NCBI GenBank assembly: GCA_025201345.1
Contig: JAIXMG010000025.1
Coordinates: 372,001 to 436,000 of the forward strand
Reading direction: 5' to 3'
Origin: Thamnidium elegans
Lineage: Eukaryota; Mucoromycota; Mucoromycetes; Mucorales; Mucoraceae
DNA length: 64,000 bases
Part shown: in pieces, positions 1 through 11,044 of the stretch
Layout of the letters: each line of letters opens with the position of its first letter
Position numbering within the stretch: the stretch's first letter is position 1
Position numbers and translations under genes: made by a program
The notes under the pieces: model-generated
What the model was told of the DNA's origin: nothing
The model's database searches: none
The model's input: only the letters and a program-made list of their open reading frames with translations

Positions 1-653
1 AGTAAAAATAGATCAAGAGCTTCTAGTAGTAAAGAACCTGAAGATGATGAAAAGAGAAAGAACTTTTTAGAAAGAAACAGAATTGGTAAAAAAAAAAAAA
101 CCAGAGAAAAAATGACTAATCAAAACGAAGTAACTAATTTTTTTATTTTATTTTGACAGCTGCTTTAAAATGTCGTCAAAGAAAAAAGCAATGGTTAAAT
201 AATCTTCAAGCAAAAGTAGAATTTTTATCTAGTGATAATGAAAGACTTCAAGTGCAATCTGATTCTTTGAAAGAGGAAATTGTTAATTTGAAAACATTAT
301 TATTAGCTCATAAAGAATGCCCTGTTGCGCAATCAAATGGTTTCCATGCTAGTGCTATTCAAAAGGCAATGCCTACCATGTTGACACAACAACATATGAT
401 GAATAGAAGTAGTCCTATGGTAAACCCTTATAGTCGACCACCAGCTCCAACTGTTCCTCCACCTCCACTTCCTTCTTCACAACAACAACAATTGCCACCT
501 ACTTCACAGCCTGCGTCTTCTTCCTCAGCGCCTCGGTTTCAAAGAGCAAATATGGTAGGTTTGCCTACACAAGGTCAACAAGAATCAAATAATAATCAAG
601 GCATGATTACAAGCAGTGGAACTGGTGGTACTTCAAGTGTATTAAGATTTTAA
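1..653 (+). CDS. ATF/CREB-type bZIP transcription factor (3' part, 5' end outside window)
   Basis: Exons 1-85 and 160-653, joined in frame across a 74-bp intron. Together they encode 192 residues of the C-terminal part. The basic region (RKNFLERNRIAALKCRQRKK) is split by the intron between I and A, and carries the N-x3-A-x2-C-R signature of ATF/CREB factors such as S. pombe Atf1. A leucine-zipper heptad region follows (LQAKVEFLSSDNERLQ and onward). The tail is rich in Pro, Gln and Ser and ends in a Gly/Ser stretch. In other fungi Atf1-type factors bind CRE sites (TGACGTCA) as dimers and are phosphorylated by the stress MAPK; that role is inferred here by family. The 5' end, which would hold any MAPK-docking region, is missing. 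The family call is secure; the exact orthologue is not. Confidence 0.9.
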
Positions 654-924
654 AAAATGAAAAAAAAACAAAATTATATATACATATACCATTTAAACCT
701 TTCTATTGTACATTTTCTCTCTCTTTCTCTCTCTTTTCGTGCTCTTTCTTTTCTTTCCTTTTTTTTTTAAATACATGCATTAGTGAATAATAATAATAAA
801 AAAAAGAACCCCCTTTTTTTTATTAAATATAAACTGTACAAGATAAAAGTTGTAAAAAATAAAACCGCTCAACATATATAATTTGTTGATATATATTTTT
901 CCTGTCTGTTGAACGGTATTAATG
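654..924. other. convergent intergenic spacer
   Basis: AT-rich spacer between the stop of the bZIP gene and the stop of the PHF5A gene on the other strand. It contains a CT-rich run near 716-760 and poly-T/poly-A runs that could serve as 3' processing signals for both. No gene is seen. Confidence 0.6.
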
Positions 925-1381
925 TTATCTCTTTTTAAATCCAAACTTTTTCCGCTCGTAAAATAAGTCAGTCTTTGAAGAACCAAGGTTGATAATCTTG
1001 GGACATCCTTCACGATCCTTTTCTAATCTTGTACATCCTACACAGTAATAAGCATCGGATACACCTGCTCCTCCACAAATGACACAACGGCCTTGGAAAG
1101 AGCCTGAATGTTTTTGTTAGTATCTTTCTGGGTGGTTTTATATGTATATATACGTATATATTTTACTTACCAAAGTTACATTCGTCACAAATACGTACTA
1201 ATGTTGCAGGTCTTACATAACTATTTTTTTTTTTTATGAGCATATATTTTCTTAATAAAATGACATCTCTTGCTTACCTATCACAAATAACACATTTACC
1301 ATCACACTTTTCACATAAACGACCAATGGCAATACCTGGTTGTTTACGGCAAAAGATCAAATCAGGATGATGTTTAGCCAT
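925..1381 (-). CDS. PHF5A / Rds3, SF3b complex zinc-finger subunit
   Basis: Exons on the minus strand: 1381-1278, 1220-1171 and 1103-925. They encode 110 residues, exactly the usual family length. The start [14 protein letters not shown], the middle [16 protein letters not shown] and the end [14 protein letters not shown] are the near-invariant PHF5A/Rds3 sequence. CxxC pairs run through the protein and bind three zinc ions in the known structures. PHF5A sits in the SF3b part of U2 snRNP and helps recognise the branch point, so it acts in the nucleus. Both introns have GTAAG donors and TAG/CAG acceptors. The gene is divergent from pelota and shares its upstream region. The only doubt is untranslated boundaries. 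Confidence 0.97.
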
Positions 1382-1934
1382 TGTTTTGCTTTGCAAAGAA
1401 AAAAAAAAAACTGTGCCGCGTTTATTTATTTTTTTGGAAGTTAGACTGTGACTGCCCAAAATAAAGTGAGTTCCTTCTTTTTGCTATGAATTAGTTGCAC
1501 TATATGTTAAGATGAATTATGATTAATTAAACCGGTATGCTTCGTAATTACAGCAGTAGGGTGTTTTCTTTGTAGACTATTATTTTGGAAGCTTTGAATG
1601 TTGGTCTCGAAAAAAGAGGTATGTTAAACACTAGCAAAAAAGCAAAGAAAAAAAAAGTTACTCTATACTTTAAAGTTCTAATTATACATCCAGCAGAGAG
1701 TCCCTGCTTTAAATTATCACTTAGAAAAACGAATTCAACATTTACAGATAAAAAAAAAACTGTCAATTAAGCAACAAAAATATGTTGTATATGGAAAAAA
1801 ACAAATAAGCCAATCACGTGTAACTTCTGCGCCATGTATATTTTTTCCTCTTTTTTTTTTTTTTTTCGCAGTTACAAGTTATTTCTTTTTCTCTCTTTGC
1901 ATTTTTTTTTTTAAAGAAAAAGATATAAAAAAAA
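1382..1934. promoter_or_regulatory. shared divergent promoter region, PHF5A / pelota
   Basis: The 553 bp between two divergent start codons. It contains CCAATCACGTG at 1810-1820, that is a CCAAT box fused to an ATCACGTG E-box, followed by TAACTT. The same composite occurs upstream of the Vps36 gene (24258-24268). T-tracts near 1850-1866 are typical nucleosome-poor fungal promoter sequence. A short open frame on each strand here has no coding character. Regulation is inferred from position and motif only. Confidence 0.5.
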
Positions 1935-2893
1935 ATGAAGGTAAAAAGAAAAGTTTTTTATATGGGATAGATATTTTAATTCTGTATACTAGTTAATTAG
2001 CAAGTCGTTAGAAAAGGATGCTTCGGGATCTATTACACTTCTTCCCGAAGAATTAGAAGACATGTGGCACGTTTACAATCTTATTTCAAAGGATGATTTG
2101 ATCAAGGCAACAACTATTAGGTAAAATATATTAGAAATAAGAAAGAGAGAGAGGGAGAGAAAAAAAAAAGCGTATTAAATATGTAAGAGAATAGACGTCT
2201 TCAATCAGAAAGTTCAACTGGTTCTACGTCCAGTCAACGTGTTCGACTTAACTTGACAGTAACTATTGAAAGTGTTGATTTCGATCCTAATGTAGGCTTA
2301 CTGCGTATTAATGGTAAAGTAGCTCAAGAAAATCAATATGTCAAGGTGAGTTTTTATTTTTATTTTTATTTTTTTTTATTTTTTTGTAAACACATAAAAT
2401 AAAAATTAACGTCATTTTTATTGTTGTAGATGGGTAGTTATCATACAATCGATCTTGAATTGAACCGTAACTTTACCTTGTTTAAACCTGAATGGGATAC
2501 AATTGCGTTGGAACGTGTACAGGATGCGTGTGATATTACAAAACAAGCAGATGTAGCAGCTATTGTGTGTCAAGAAGGGTTAGCAAATATTTGCTTTTTG
2601 ACACAGCATATGACTATTGTACGCCAACGTATTGAAAGTCCTATTCCCAGAAAGAGAAAAGGGTCAGTTACTAATCACGATAAGGTAAATATATATATAT
2701 ATGTGTGTGTAAAGAAGTACAGGTATTAAAGGTATTTTCTGGGTGTGTGTAGGGTCTTACACGATTTTATGAACAAATCTATCAAGGTATTCTTCGTCAT
2801 CTTCATTTTGATATTGTAAAAGCAATTATTATCGCAAGTCCCGGATTTGTTAAGGATCAACTTTATACATATATTTTCGATCAAGCAGTAGTA

Positions 2894-2944
<51 letters not shown>

Positions 2945-3529
2945 GTAGGAATTGTGCGTGTAGTTTTTATTTATTTTTTAACACTTGTTTTGTAGAAAAC
3001 CGACAATAAATTACTCATGGAGAACAGATCAAAGTTTGTATTGATTCATTGTTCTAGCGGTCACAAACATGCATTAGCCGAAGTAATGCAAGATCCAGCA
3101 GTGCAGGCTAAATTAGCAGATACAAAGGCAGCTCGTGAAGTACAGGCCCTAGATAAATTTTATGAAATGATGAATAATGATCCTGATAGAGCGTTTTATG
3201 GGTTTGATCATGTTATTAAAGCAAATGATAGAGGTGCTATTGGTACTTTAATGGTGACGGATGAGTTGTTTAGATCGGCAGATATTGCTACGCGTAAAAA
3301 GTATGTTTCGCTTGTGGAACAAGTGAGAGCTCAAAATGGAACTGTATTTGTGTTTTCTAGTATGCATCCTTCGGGTGAACGTAAGTTGTGATTTTCTTAA
3401 AAGGGGAGGATAAACATATAAATACTAAATGTTTGTAATAACAATATAGAATTAAATCAATTGACTGGTGTTGCAGCTATTTTAACGTTTCCTTTACCTG
3501 ATATTGAAGATATAGAATTAGACGAGTAA
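1935..3529 (+). CDS. Pelota / Dom34 ribosome-rescue factor
   Basis: Seven exons: 1935-1940, 1993-2120, 2195-2345, 2430-2684, 2753-2890, 2996-3380 and 3450-3529, giving 380 residues, normal for the family. The N-terminal Sm-like domain reads MKLISKSLEKD...EDMWHVYNLI; the middle and C-terminal eRF1-like domains follow (FVLIHCSSGHKHAL, then RAFYGFDHV). The end, [28 protein letters not shown], keeps the acidic tail. Pelota pairs with the GTPase Hbs1 to split stalled ribosomes and lacks the GGQ motif of eRF1; none is seen here. The first coding exon holds only two codons (Met-Lys); the next exon restores the family sequence exactly. The fifth intron contains an uninterrupted T run of about 50 bases. 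The gene is convergent with the next one, 108 bp apart. Confidence 0.96.
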
Positions 3530-3637
3530 ACCCCCAAAAGAGGATATTATTCGATATATACACATAGAAAAAAAAAATACATGTATAATATTTACAATCT
3601 TTTATTTATTAAATATCAATAAAAAAGAAATTTGTAA

Positions 3638-4631
3638 CTACATATTTACTTCTTCTCCAAATAATGCAGCTGCAGCTTGAGCGACTACAGCTTGAGCAGC
3701 AGCTTGAGCTGCGGCATAATTCATTGCTAGAATACCATCAATTGCAGCCAATATGTCTGCTTCCCACCAACCCATTTCGTAATCCACTAACCCAAACCTT
3801 TCTAATTTATCTGCCCATGAAACTACCATCTCTCTTAGACTGTATAAATGTTGATCTGTTAATCGTTCTGTATCGCTACTTGGTTCATGTCGTTGTGCAA
3901 GTGCATAAAGCCAGCAATTATTAAGTCCGGCCCAAAATTGTTCTCTATCAATAGCATTATATGGATGATCATCGGAAGTAAGGCCTTTTTTTTTTTATTA
4001 TTATTTAATATGTTAGTTTTTTTCTTTTTAAAAATAAATAAATTAAAATTAACACTGTACCTAATTGTTCACAATGATCAACTACGGCACCTGTAGCTTT
4101 ACTTAGTGTTTGAAATCCACTCACCATATTTCGCTGTTCTACGTGATCTAGTGTATTTTTTAATTGTTTTTGAATTTCTTCGAATGTTGTGATAGGGGTA
4201 GGTGCAGGTGGATCTAATGCAATTGCGGTATCAGTTTGTGTGTCATTATTTGTATTTGTATTTGTAGTTGTTGTAGTTGTTGTAGTTGTTGTAGGAGTAT
4301 CGGGTAAGGATTGTGAAAGACTAGTAGTAGTAGTAGGTTGGGTAGTCGGAGCATCCGGTGTAATTGGCGGTGGCTTGACCAGGGTATCATCCTTTAATTC
4401 GTTTGTTGATAGGTCCTCCGATTTCACTAGAGTCGTATCTTCTATTGTTATATCTATCATGGTTGTATCTTGGTCTTGTATTGTACTACTTTGAATATTA
4501 CAAGGATTCAGGACAGTTGTCTTTCCTTCTTGTTTAATAAGTTGATTCAAGGCTAAATCTTGGGTTGGGTCAACTGCCGACAGTGTTGTATTTGGTGGTG
4601 GTTGGGTTGTTGATTCATTAGACATTGTCAT
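3638..4631 (-). CDS. conserved-looking fungal protein of unknown function with Thr/Pro-rich N-terminus
   Basis: Two exons, 4631-4061 and 3984-3638, giving 305 residues. The first two thirds are low complexity (Gln, Thr, Asp and Pro; a run of Thr at about residues 115-124 encoded by GTT-type repeats). The C-terminal part is ordered: EEIQKQLKNTLDHVEQRNMVSGFQ, then FWAGLNNCWLYALAQRHE and SLREMVVSWADKLERFGLVDYEMGWWEADILAAI, ending in an Ala-rich helix. The Trp-rich, helical C-terminus suggests a real folded domain, and it resembles conserved fungal hypothetical proteins from memory, but no function can be named. No signal peptide or membrane segment is seen. A second Met two residues downstream is an equally good start. 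Confidence 0.8.
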
Positions 4632-5023
4632 TTATATATTTATATAATATCTTTGTTTTCGGTTTGCCGTTTAAAAGTCAAGGTATGTGTGTAAGTGAGT
4701 TTTTTTTTTTTTTTTATGTTGTATATATTCTATAAAGGGTGGAGTGGGGTTGAGTGTATATGTATTTAGAGTTAATTTTTAATGAAACACGGGTTTTCTA
4801 ATAACAGTGTTTTTCTCTATTTCAAGAGGGTTTACAAGGTTATGATATTTCAATTTTTTTATCTTTCTTTTTTGTATTAAAAAAAAAGAAAAAAAAAAAG
4901 AAACGATAAAGGTGCCGGAGACTGGGGGTAAGTGTTGAGGTACCAGGCAGCCGTAGAGCAACATTAAATTGCCCAAAAACGAAGCAGTCACTAAATAAAA
5001 AGAAAATTTAATGTTTGCTTTGA
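4632..5023. other. intergenic, no gene seen
   Basis: Upstream region of the preceding minus-strand gene, with poly-T/poly-A tracts near 4700-4720 and 4855-4900. Nothing coding is recognised. Confidence 0.5.
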
Positions 5024-5882
5024 TTAACTTTTTACCTCATTATGTTGAAGCTTTATTTGATTTTTAAAGTATCCACAGCCTACATCAATTTCACTTGATT
5101 TTATAGTTGCTGCTTTAGGTATGTTTAAAAATGACTTGAGCTCTGCAGGTGGTATTGGTATAGTTTCATAGCTCACTTCATTTATAAGCGAGTAATAATT
5201 AAAGAGTTTTAAATGAAATTCAAACCTTTTAATAGAAAGAGGAACATGTTTACTATTCCAGTACGAAGAATATAACAAGCGCAGTTTTTTGAATGCTTTT
5301 TTCCCTTTAATTTTCCTGAGTTACTAGAAATTTTTTGTCGTCGTATAGCTTCTCTTTTAGGTGCCAAATGTAAACGGAGTAACACAATCAGCAGTTTATC
5401 CAGCAATTTATTTATGATTTTTTTTATTATCCCACATGTTCTTAAAATTTGTGATGTACTTCTTCAATGCTAAATTCATTACGATAGAAGGCAAGTTTTC
5501 AACAAAGAACATACCTTTGTTTATGCTATCAGCTTCCAATGATTTAAATATAGCATTTTGGATAGGATGGGCCTTCAAATTTTGATCTTGAGCTCCACGA
5601 GCGCCAAAGTATTTACTACGTATAGTCTTGATATGCTGTTCTTGAAATAAGCTACTAAAATCTATGTTGAGAGCAGGATAATTGCAGATTACCGTAGCAA
5701 GCGGTGCAACTGTATATCGGTAAATTTCCTTTAAATTCATTTGGCATAATTACATTTATGTCAAACCCATTTATCCTACTGACCTTGGATAGAATGCAAT
5801 GAAAGAGAGAGTCCAGAACATCAGAACAAACTAAGATTGTAAATATTAAAAATATATTTGGACAGTGCGCCAGCATGGGCAA
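5024..5882 (-). pseudogene. decayed multi-frame gene of unknown family (accessory)
   Basis: Coding-like minus-strand sequence runs through this block but hops frames at least twice. The pieces in order are: NIFLIFTILVCSDVLDSL through GFDINVIMPNE; then LKEIYRYTVAPLATVICNYPALNIDF through NLALKKYITNFKN; then INKLLDKLLIVLLRLHLAPKRE; then KLFNYYSLINEVSYETIPIPPAEL to a stop. The pieces read as one continuous helical protein broken by frameshifts near 5720, 5435 and 5260. I do not recognise it. Mucoralean genomes carry many multicopy ORFs of this style, including TnpB-like (Fanzor) proteins, but no catalytic motif or zinc finger is visible, so that link is only a guess. Confidence 0.45.
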
Positions 5883-6003
5883 AAGCTTATCGCTTCTGAT
5901 GGTAATATGTGTCGGTTATGGATTTAACCTTGTAAAACATTTTAATAAAATTAGAACTTTTTTTTTACTATTTGTAAAACATTTTAACTTTTTTTTTAAA
6001 AAC

Positions 6004-6620
6004 ATGTGGCAAGACGCTCAAGAATTATTTCGTTACAATGATCTTTTAATAGTTGAATCCCATCCGATTGCAGAACATCATTTCCCTCCTCACGCCGATA
6101 GATTATATAACACGCTTTATAGTGCAGGTAGAAGCAACTGGCGCCTTCAGGAAAGAAAAAAACTGATAGGTTGCAGGGATTATTGATCATGTTGCCATTG
6201 ATCTGGAGCAAGCGCAAGTGAATGTGGTTTATTTCACAGAAGATGACGATGTGACCAACATTCGGGACTTGGATGGACCTGCATTGACTGAATGCTGTGA
6301 TCGCTTGCACAAAGTCCTGTTACTCACCCAACCGTCCATGGCGGTTGTAGTCGGTTTGTATCTGCTCAAACTTTTTTTCGTGCTTGATCAGCCTGTTTCC
6401 TATGGTTTCTATGACGAACGTGTATGGGAGGATACGGGCCGCTTGACCGTGGTATACTCTGTACCAAACACAAGACATCGCAATCGAAGCATGTCAGTAG
6501 AGACAATGCAAAGGTAAGTGTATCGTCAGCCTATGTGTGGAAAATGTGCAGTCAACTTTGGGTGACGAGCAAAGACGAGTAGGGAATTTCAATCCTTTGC
6601 CGTGTGTCTGCAAAGATTAG
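6004..6620 (+). CDS. orphan spliced gene, unknown function (3' end uncertain)
   Basis: Exon A 6004-6127 begins with ATG (MWQDAQELFRYNDLLIVESHP...NTLYSA) and ends at a GTAGAAG donor. Exon B 6177-6513 follows a TTGCAG acceptor with a clean phase-1 join (SAG-IIDHVAIDLEQAQVNVVYF). It runs open through FTEDDDVTNIRDLDGPALTECC and ERVWEDTGRLTVVYSVPN to a strong GTAAGTG donor. The last exon is uncertain: an acceptor at 6573/6574 gives about 15 residues to a stop at 6618-6620. Base composition is more GC-rich than its surroundings. No known domain is recognised. A hydrophobic stretch (SMAVVVGLYLLKLFFVL) lies in exon B. It may be a lineage-specific gene or a survivor of a mobile element. Confidence 0.5.
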
Positions 6621-7805
6621 GAATAGAAATATTTGACAATGAAAGTGAAGATGATTAGATTAAAAGAGGGAGTGTAGTTGGAAGGGTCCTGTTTGGAACG
6701 GACAGTGACTTACTAGATAGTAGGATTGGGTAGGGCACAGGTTGGAAGAACAGTGAATTACTACTTTTTTTATACCTGATAGAGAGTGGTAGAGGAGGGG
6801 GGTTTTTTTTATACTGTGTAGAGGGTGGTTCCGTGTATACCATGTTAAAAAAGTTTTATACTCTACAACAAACAAAGCTTTGTTTTAATAAATAAAAAAA
6901 GACAAAGAAACTATACAATGTACAAAGTTTAATAAATAAAAAGACGTGGCCCTTTAGGAGTGTTCTTATCAGCATTAAATTTTTATACTGATTTGTACAA
7001 TGTGACTACATGTTCATTGTTAAAGAGAGAAAAAAGATACACAATATAATAAAACAATTTAATCAATTATCACACTACCCACCAATGCTGAACAATCAAA
7101 AAGACAAGAAATTTAGCTGTGACTCTAATATTTAAGCTCTTCAAATGGAGTCTCTATTATTTTATATTTTATACTTTATCTTATGTTATTTTTTTCCCCT
7201 TTTCTTCTCATTTACATACCTCTTCAAAAACCTTCATATAAAATAACTATCCTTTTTCAAATTAATAAAAACCATCTTCTTTTAGACTTTTAATCTTATT
7301 TACCCGTTGTTATTAATTTTTATGTTAAAGACAACCGCTTATAGAATATTGTGATTATTGTGCATAAATAATCTGTGCCTGACGTTTGTGTAAAATAGAA
7401 AATAGTGATTTTCCTTCTGTACCACAAATAAATAAGTACTTTGGCAGGAATCTTAATTATTACACAGGTAAATAATTAAGTTTGTCAAATAAAATCCAAA
7501 GTAGATCTTAAATAGCAATCAAAAGGTTAGATATATAGCTGGTATATATCAATCACCATTTAAATTTCTAAATCAACCAGCTTCACTGTAACTAGGCAGC
7601 ACTACAAAAAAGGTCACACAAAAATGTCACACGTCACACAAACCATGGTAGCAAATCACGGGTATAAATTGGCCCGGTTTTTTTTCCTTTTTTGTTTTTT
7701 TTCTCTTTTTTTTTTCTTCACAACTACAAAAGGTAACTGGCCAGATATTTACTAACTATTATTACAGTTTTTGGGACTCTGATCAAGTCTTTTTTCTGTA
7801 ATAGT
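6621..7805. other. gene-poor AT-rich stretch
   Basis: No convincing coding sequence. It contains GC-poor spacer with scattered AATAAA-like signals (near 6890 and 6930) and CT-rich runs near 7680-7720. Short open frames at 6655-6875 lack coding character. Confidence 0.5.
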
Positions 7806-8048
7806 AGTGCTTATGGTACCATTTGCGCCTTGTAATCTTTTTTTTTGTGTTTGCAGTTTGACTCATCCGTGGTGGTTTTTTTCCGGAGAGGCAGGTTGTG
7901 GGTTTACATCCCCATTCCGCTTTCTCTTACCGCGGGGTGGGGATGTAAATTCACAAGTTGTCTCTTTTGGAAAAAAGTCCTGCAGATGGGTCAAATCTGT
8001 AAACCCCCAAAAAAAAAATTGCGTGGCGCAAATGGTACCATAAGCACT
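7806..8048. mobile_element. foldback MITE-like element, 243 bp
   Basis: Perfect 24-bp inverted repeats lie at 7806-7829 and 8025-8048 (outer bases AGTGCTTATGGTACC). The interior is also an imperfect palindrome: the left arm from about 7855 to 7922 (TTTGACTCATCC, then GTTTACATCCCC) matches the reverse complement of the right arm from about 7935 to 8000 (TTTGACCCATCT, then TTTACATCCCC). Almost the whole unit can therefore fold into one hairpin centred near 7928. It is more GC-rich than its flanks. No transposase is present, and no clear target-site duplication was found, so the superfamily is unknown. Overlapping open frames here are by-products of the palindrome. Confidence 0.75.
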
Positions 8049-8200
8049 GGCTGGTAGAAAGTTGGAGTGATACGAGGAGAGAAGGAAAGTATCATAAAAA
8101 CATTCTGCTGCAAATAAAAAAGAGTTGATTTCTAACTTTTTCTTATTTAGCAACCCAACCCAAAGGGCCAAAAAAAAAAAACGAAAAAAAAAGCTATAAA

Positions 8201-8395
8201 TAAAAATGAGTGTCTTTAAAAAGAATGTCTTTAAAAATGAGTGTCTTTAAAAATGAGTGTCCTAAAAATGAGTGTCTTCAAAAAGAGAATAAGAAAGCGT
8301 TTTAAAAAAGAATGTCTTAAAAAAAGAGAATGCATTATAAAAAAAAAGAGAAGGCATTATAAAAAAAAGAGAAGACTTCTTAAAAAGGGAAAGAT
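8201..8395. repeat. degenerate minisatellite, about 15-16 bp unit
   Basis: About five tandem copies of a GAGTGTCTTTAAAAAT-like unit from 8208 to about 8285, then looser AAAAAGAGAA-type repeats to about 8395. The open frame across it (Lys/Arg/Met-rich) looks like a repeat artefact. Confidence 0.7.
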
Positions 8396-8785
8396 AATGT
8401 CTGCCCTGATTCTCATTAAATGTAAGCATTACCTTAATGTTTTTTTTCTCCCTTTTAATAATCTATCCGCAACATTCTTAATATAATGTACTGTTATTTT
8501 ACAGTAAAATATAATATGTTTGACTTATTTGGTTTAACATTTGACATAATACTTGACAGTTATAATTATGCAATGCGTACATGTACATGAGGTGCTGGAT
8601 CTTCTCATTATATTATCTTTTATTTAATAAAAAAATATAAAGTACTTCTCTCCGGTACGGCCTTATAGTTTATATTCTTTTAATTATCTTTTTGTTATTA
8701 TACTGTAATTGACAGTTGCATTTTCTTTGTACTACAACGACCCCTATTTTAAAACTCAAACAAATGCAAATATAATTCCTTTTAC

Positions 8786-8818
<33 letters not shown>

Positions 8819-9216
8819 TTACTTTTACTTTTACTTTTACTTTTACTTTTACTTTTACTTTTACTTTTACTTTTACTTTTACTTTTACTTTTACTTTACT
8901 TTTACTTTTACTTTTACTTTTACTTTTACTTTTACTTTTACTTTTACTTTTACTTTTACTTTTACTTTTACTTTTACTTTTACTTTTACTTTACTTTACT
9001 TTTACTTTTACTTTTACTTTTACTTTTACTTTTACTTTTACTTTTACTTTTACTTTTACTTTTACTTTTACTTTTACTTTTACTTTTACTTTTACTTTTA
9101 CTTTTACTTTTACTTTTACTTTTACTTTTACTTTTACTTTTACTTTTACTTTTACTTTTACTTTTACTTTTACTTTTACTTTTACTTTTACTTTTACTTT
9201 TACTTTTACTTTTACT
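8786..9216. repeat. microsatellite: (TTTC)n then (ACTTTT)n
   Basis: A short (TTTC)n tract at about 8786-8819 leads into an almost perfect hexanucleotide array of ACTTTT up to 9216. The array is interrupted by 5-bp units (ACTTT) near 8892, 8990 and 8995 only. Long open frames across it (YFYF/TFTF on plus, KSKS on minus) are created by the repeat, not by a gene. The few interruptions shift the frame of the translated dipeptide. Confidence 0.95.
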
Positions 9217-11044
9217 TCCCTTTTCTTTTCTTAATCTATCCACCACTTGCAACATGTATTTTTATTTTATTTATGTATTTTGTTTTTTTCTTATGACATT
9301 GAGCATGTAGCAACGAAATGTGCCATATTATTCAAATCAGTTATAAAAACGTAGTAACAATAAAACACTCCAAAGGGACAAGAGCAAAATAATTGAAAGA
9401 AGAGTGCAATTGTGGCGTGATAATTATTGCGGTATCGCAGCTTAAAAAATCGCTCACATAAGAAACCACTGCTAATTTTACCAGCTATAACAAATAATGG
9501 TTCTTAATTTATTAAAAAACAGAAAAAGCTTTTTGGACCCAAGTTGTATAATACAAAATAGTTGTTTTAAATACATCTTTGATAAAAAAAAATTAAAAGC
9601 GTACTTTTCTGGTTTTTTTTCGTTTTCCATTTTTGTGGGTCAACCCCTTTTGTTTTTTGGCCAAAAATCACGGATGTTTTGCGATTTCTCTAGATCCACT
9701 TTATCTTTTGATATGGACAAACTGTTGACAATAAAGTACTTTTTTATGCGCTCCTAATCCATCTTAATTTATATTTCTAATAAAAAAATTGAAAGAGTGA
9801 TCACTGTTTAAAAATTACTTTTTTTTTGGGCAAAAAAAACCTTACTTTTTTTTTATCACGTGCGCTCACCTATTTGCTTTATTTTCGTGATTACATCGAA
9901 TTCAGTTTGTTACTACTATTATTAAATAATACAAAGATTAAAGATCTTTAACAGTTCATTTGTATTCATTTATAAATAAAAGTGCTACATCCAAAACTGA
10001 GAGAGTAAATACGCTTTTAATAAAACGCCAGCTTAATGTCCGCTTAGCTAAAGCGTCAAGTAAAAAAAGGCCTTTAAACAGTAATTGCTCGTTCATTACC
10101 TTTAGTAATAGTATGATTTTTAATGAATTAGAAGCGCCTAAAAGAGTATACCATCACTGTTGGTTTTTTTCTATAAAGATATAAAACAGGGTTGACCCCC
10201 CTATCACTTTTTAATAATTATAAAAAAAAGTAGAAAAATATAGAACGAACAGTTTTCAATGTTTGATATTAAAGACATCTTCCTAATGACTAACTTTTAC
10301 TATACAAATATGGGCAAAAGAATAGTTTTCAGACTTTCAACTCTAATTTATTCCAATCACAATTAAAATGGCCTTTTTTAGAAGCGATGCCTAATCATTC
10401 ATGTAAAACAAGAGTTTTAAATGGATGACAGACGAACAATGACGGATTATAACACTGTAAATAATTCTTGAGCTCGTCCGAGCTATTGTACAAAAATATA
10501 TGCTGTATATATATATTTACAAGAGTTCGAACATTAGAATCGTTTTAAATTCTATTAAAATCATTGTTATCAATTAAAACAGTACAGATCTATGGATTAA
10601 AATAGCACATAATTAATTACTTTGTAAGATTTATTCCATTATTTTCTTTCTAGCAGCTTGATTAGTATCCTTTTGTCTATGAATAACATTTATTGATAAT
10701 ACACTTTTGAAGACTAGACGCTTTCATACAATTTCTTCATAAATTAAATAAACATATCTCAATTAAATTTTGGTTGACTTTTATTTATAACAAAACATTT
10801 CCTAAATCTACGACTATAAAATTATTCGCAACTCGAATAGAGAGATTGTGATATATTTCAGACGTGTAGTACAGGACAAACTAACTATAATGGTTTAAAT
10901 ATATAAGCGCTAAAACCGCTCATAAGTAAAATAAATATAATGAAAAGATTATATATGCAATTCGATTACGAAAGGTGTTAATATTTAAAAGGTATTTATT
11001 TATTACTACACGCCAAAAACTATATACCCTGAAAAGATATAACT
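9217..11044. other. gene-poor AT-rich stretch
   Basis: No recognisable gene. Two short open frames (9497-9757 and 9960-10184) have no convincing protein character. GGGTCAACCC at about 9634 and its reverse complement at about 10189 form a short distant inverted repeat. The rest is spacer. Confidence 0.5.

Noticed and set aside
7807..8171. Three overlapping open frames at the foldback element
   Set aside because: They arise from the palindrome and have no consistent frame or family resemblance.
8709..9296. Open frames of 195 aa (plus) and 89 aa (minus) across the satellite
   Set aside because: They are dipeptide repeats (YF, TF, KS) created by the ACTTTT array, with no unique protein sequence.
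9634..10199. Inverted GGGTCAACCC pair as ends of another MITE
   Set aside because: Only about 10 bp match and the flanks diverge at once; no target duplication.
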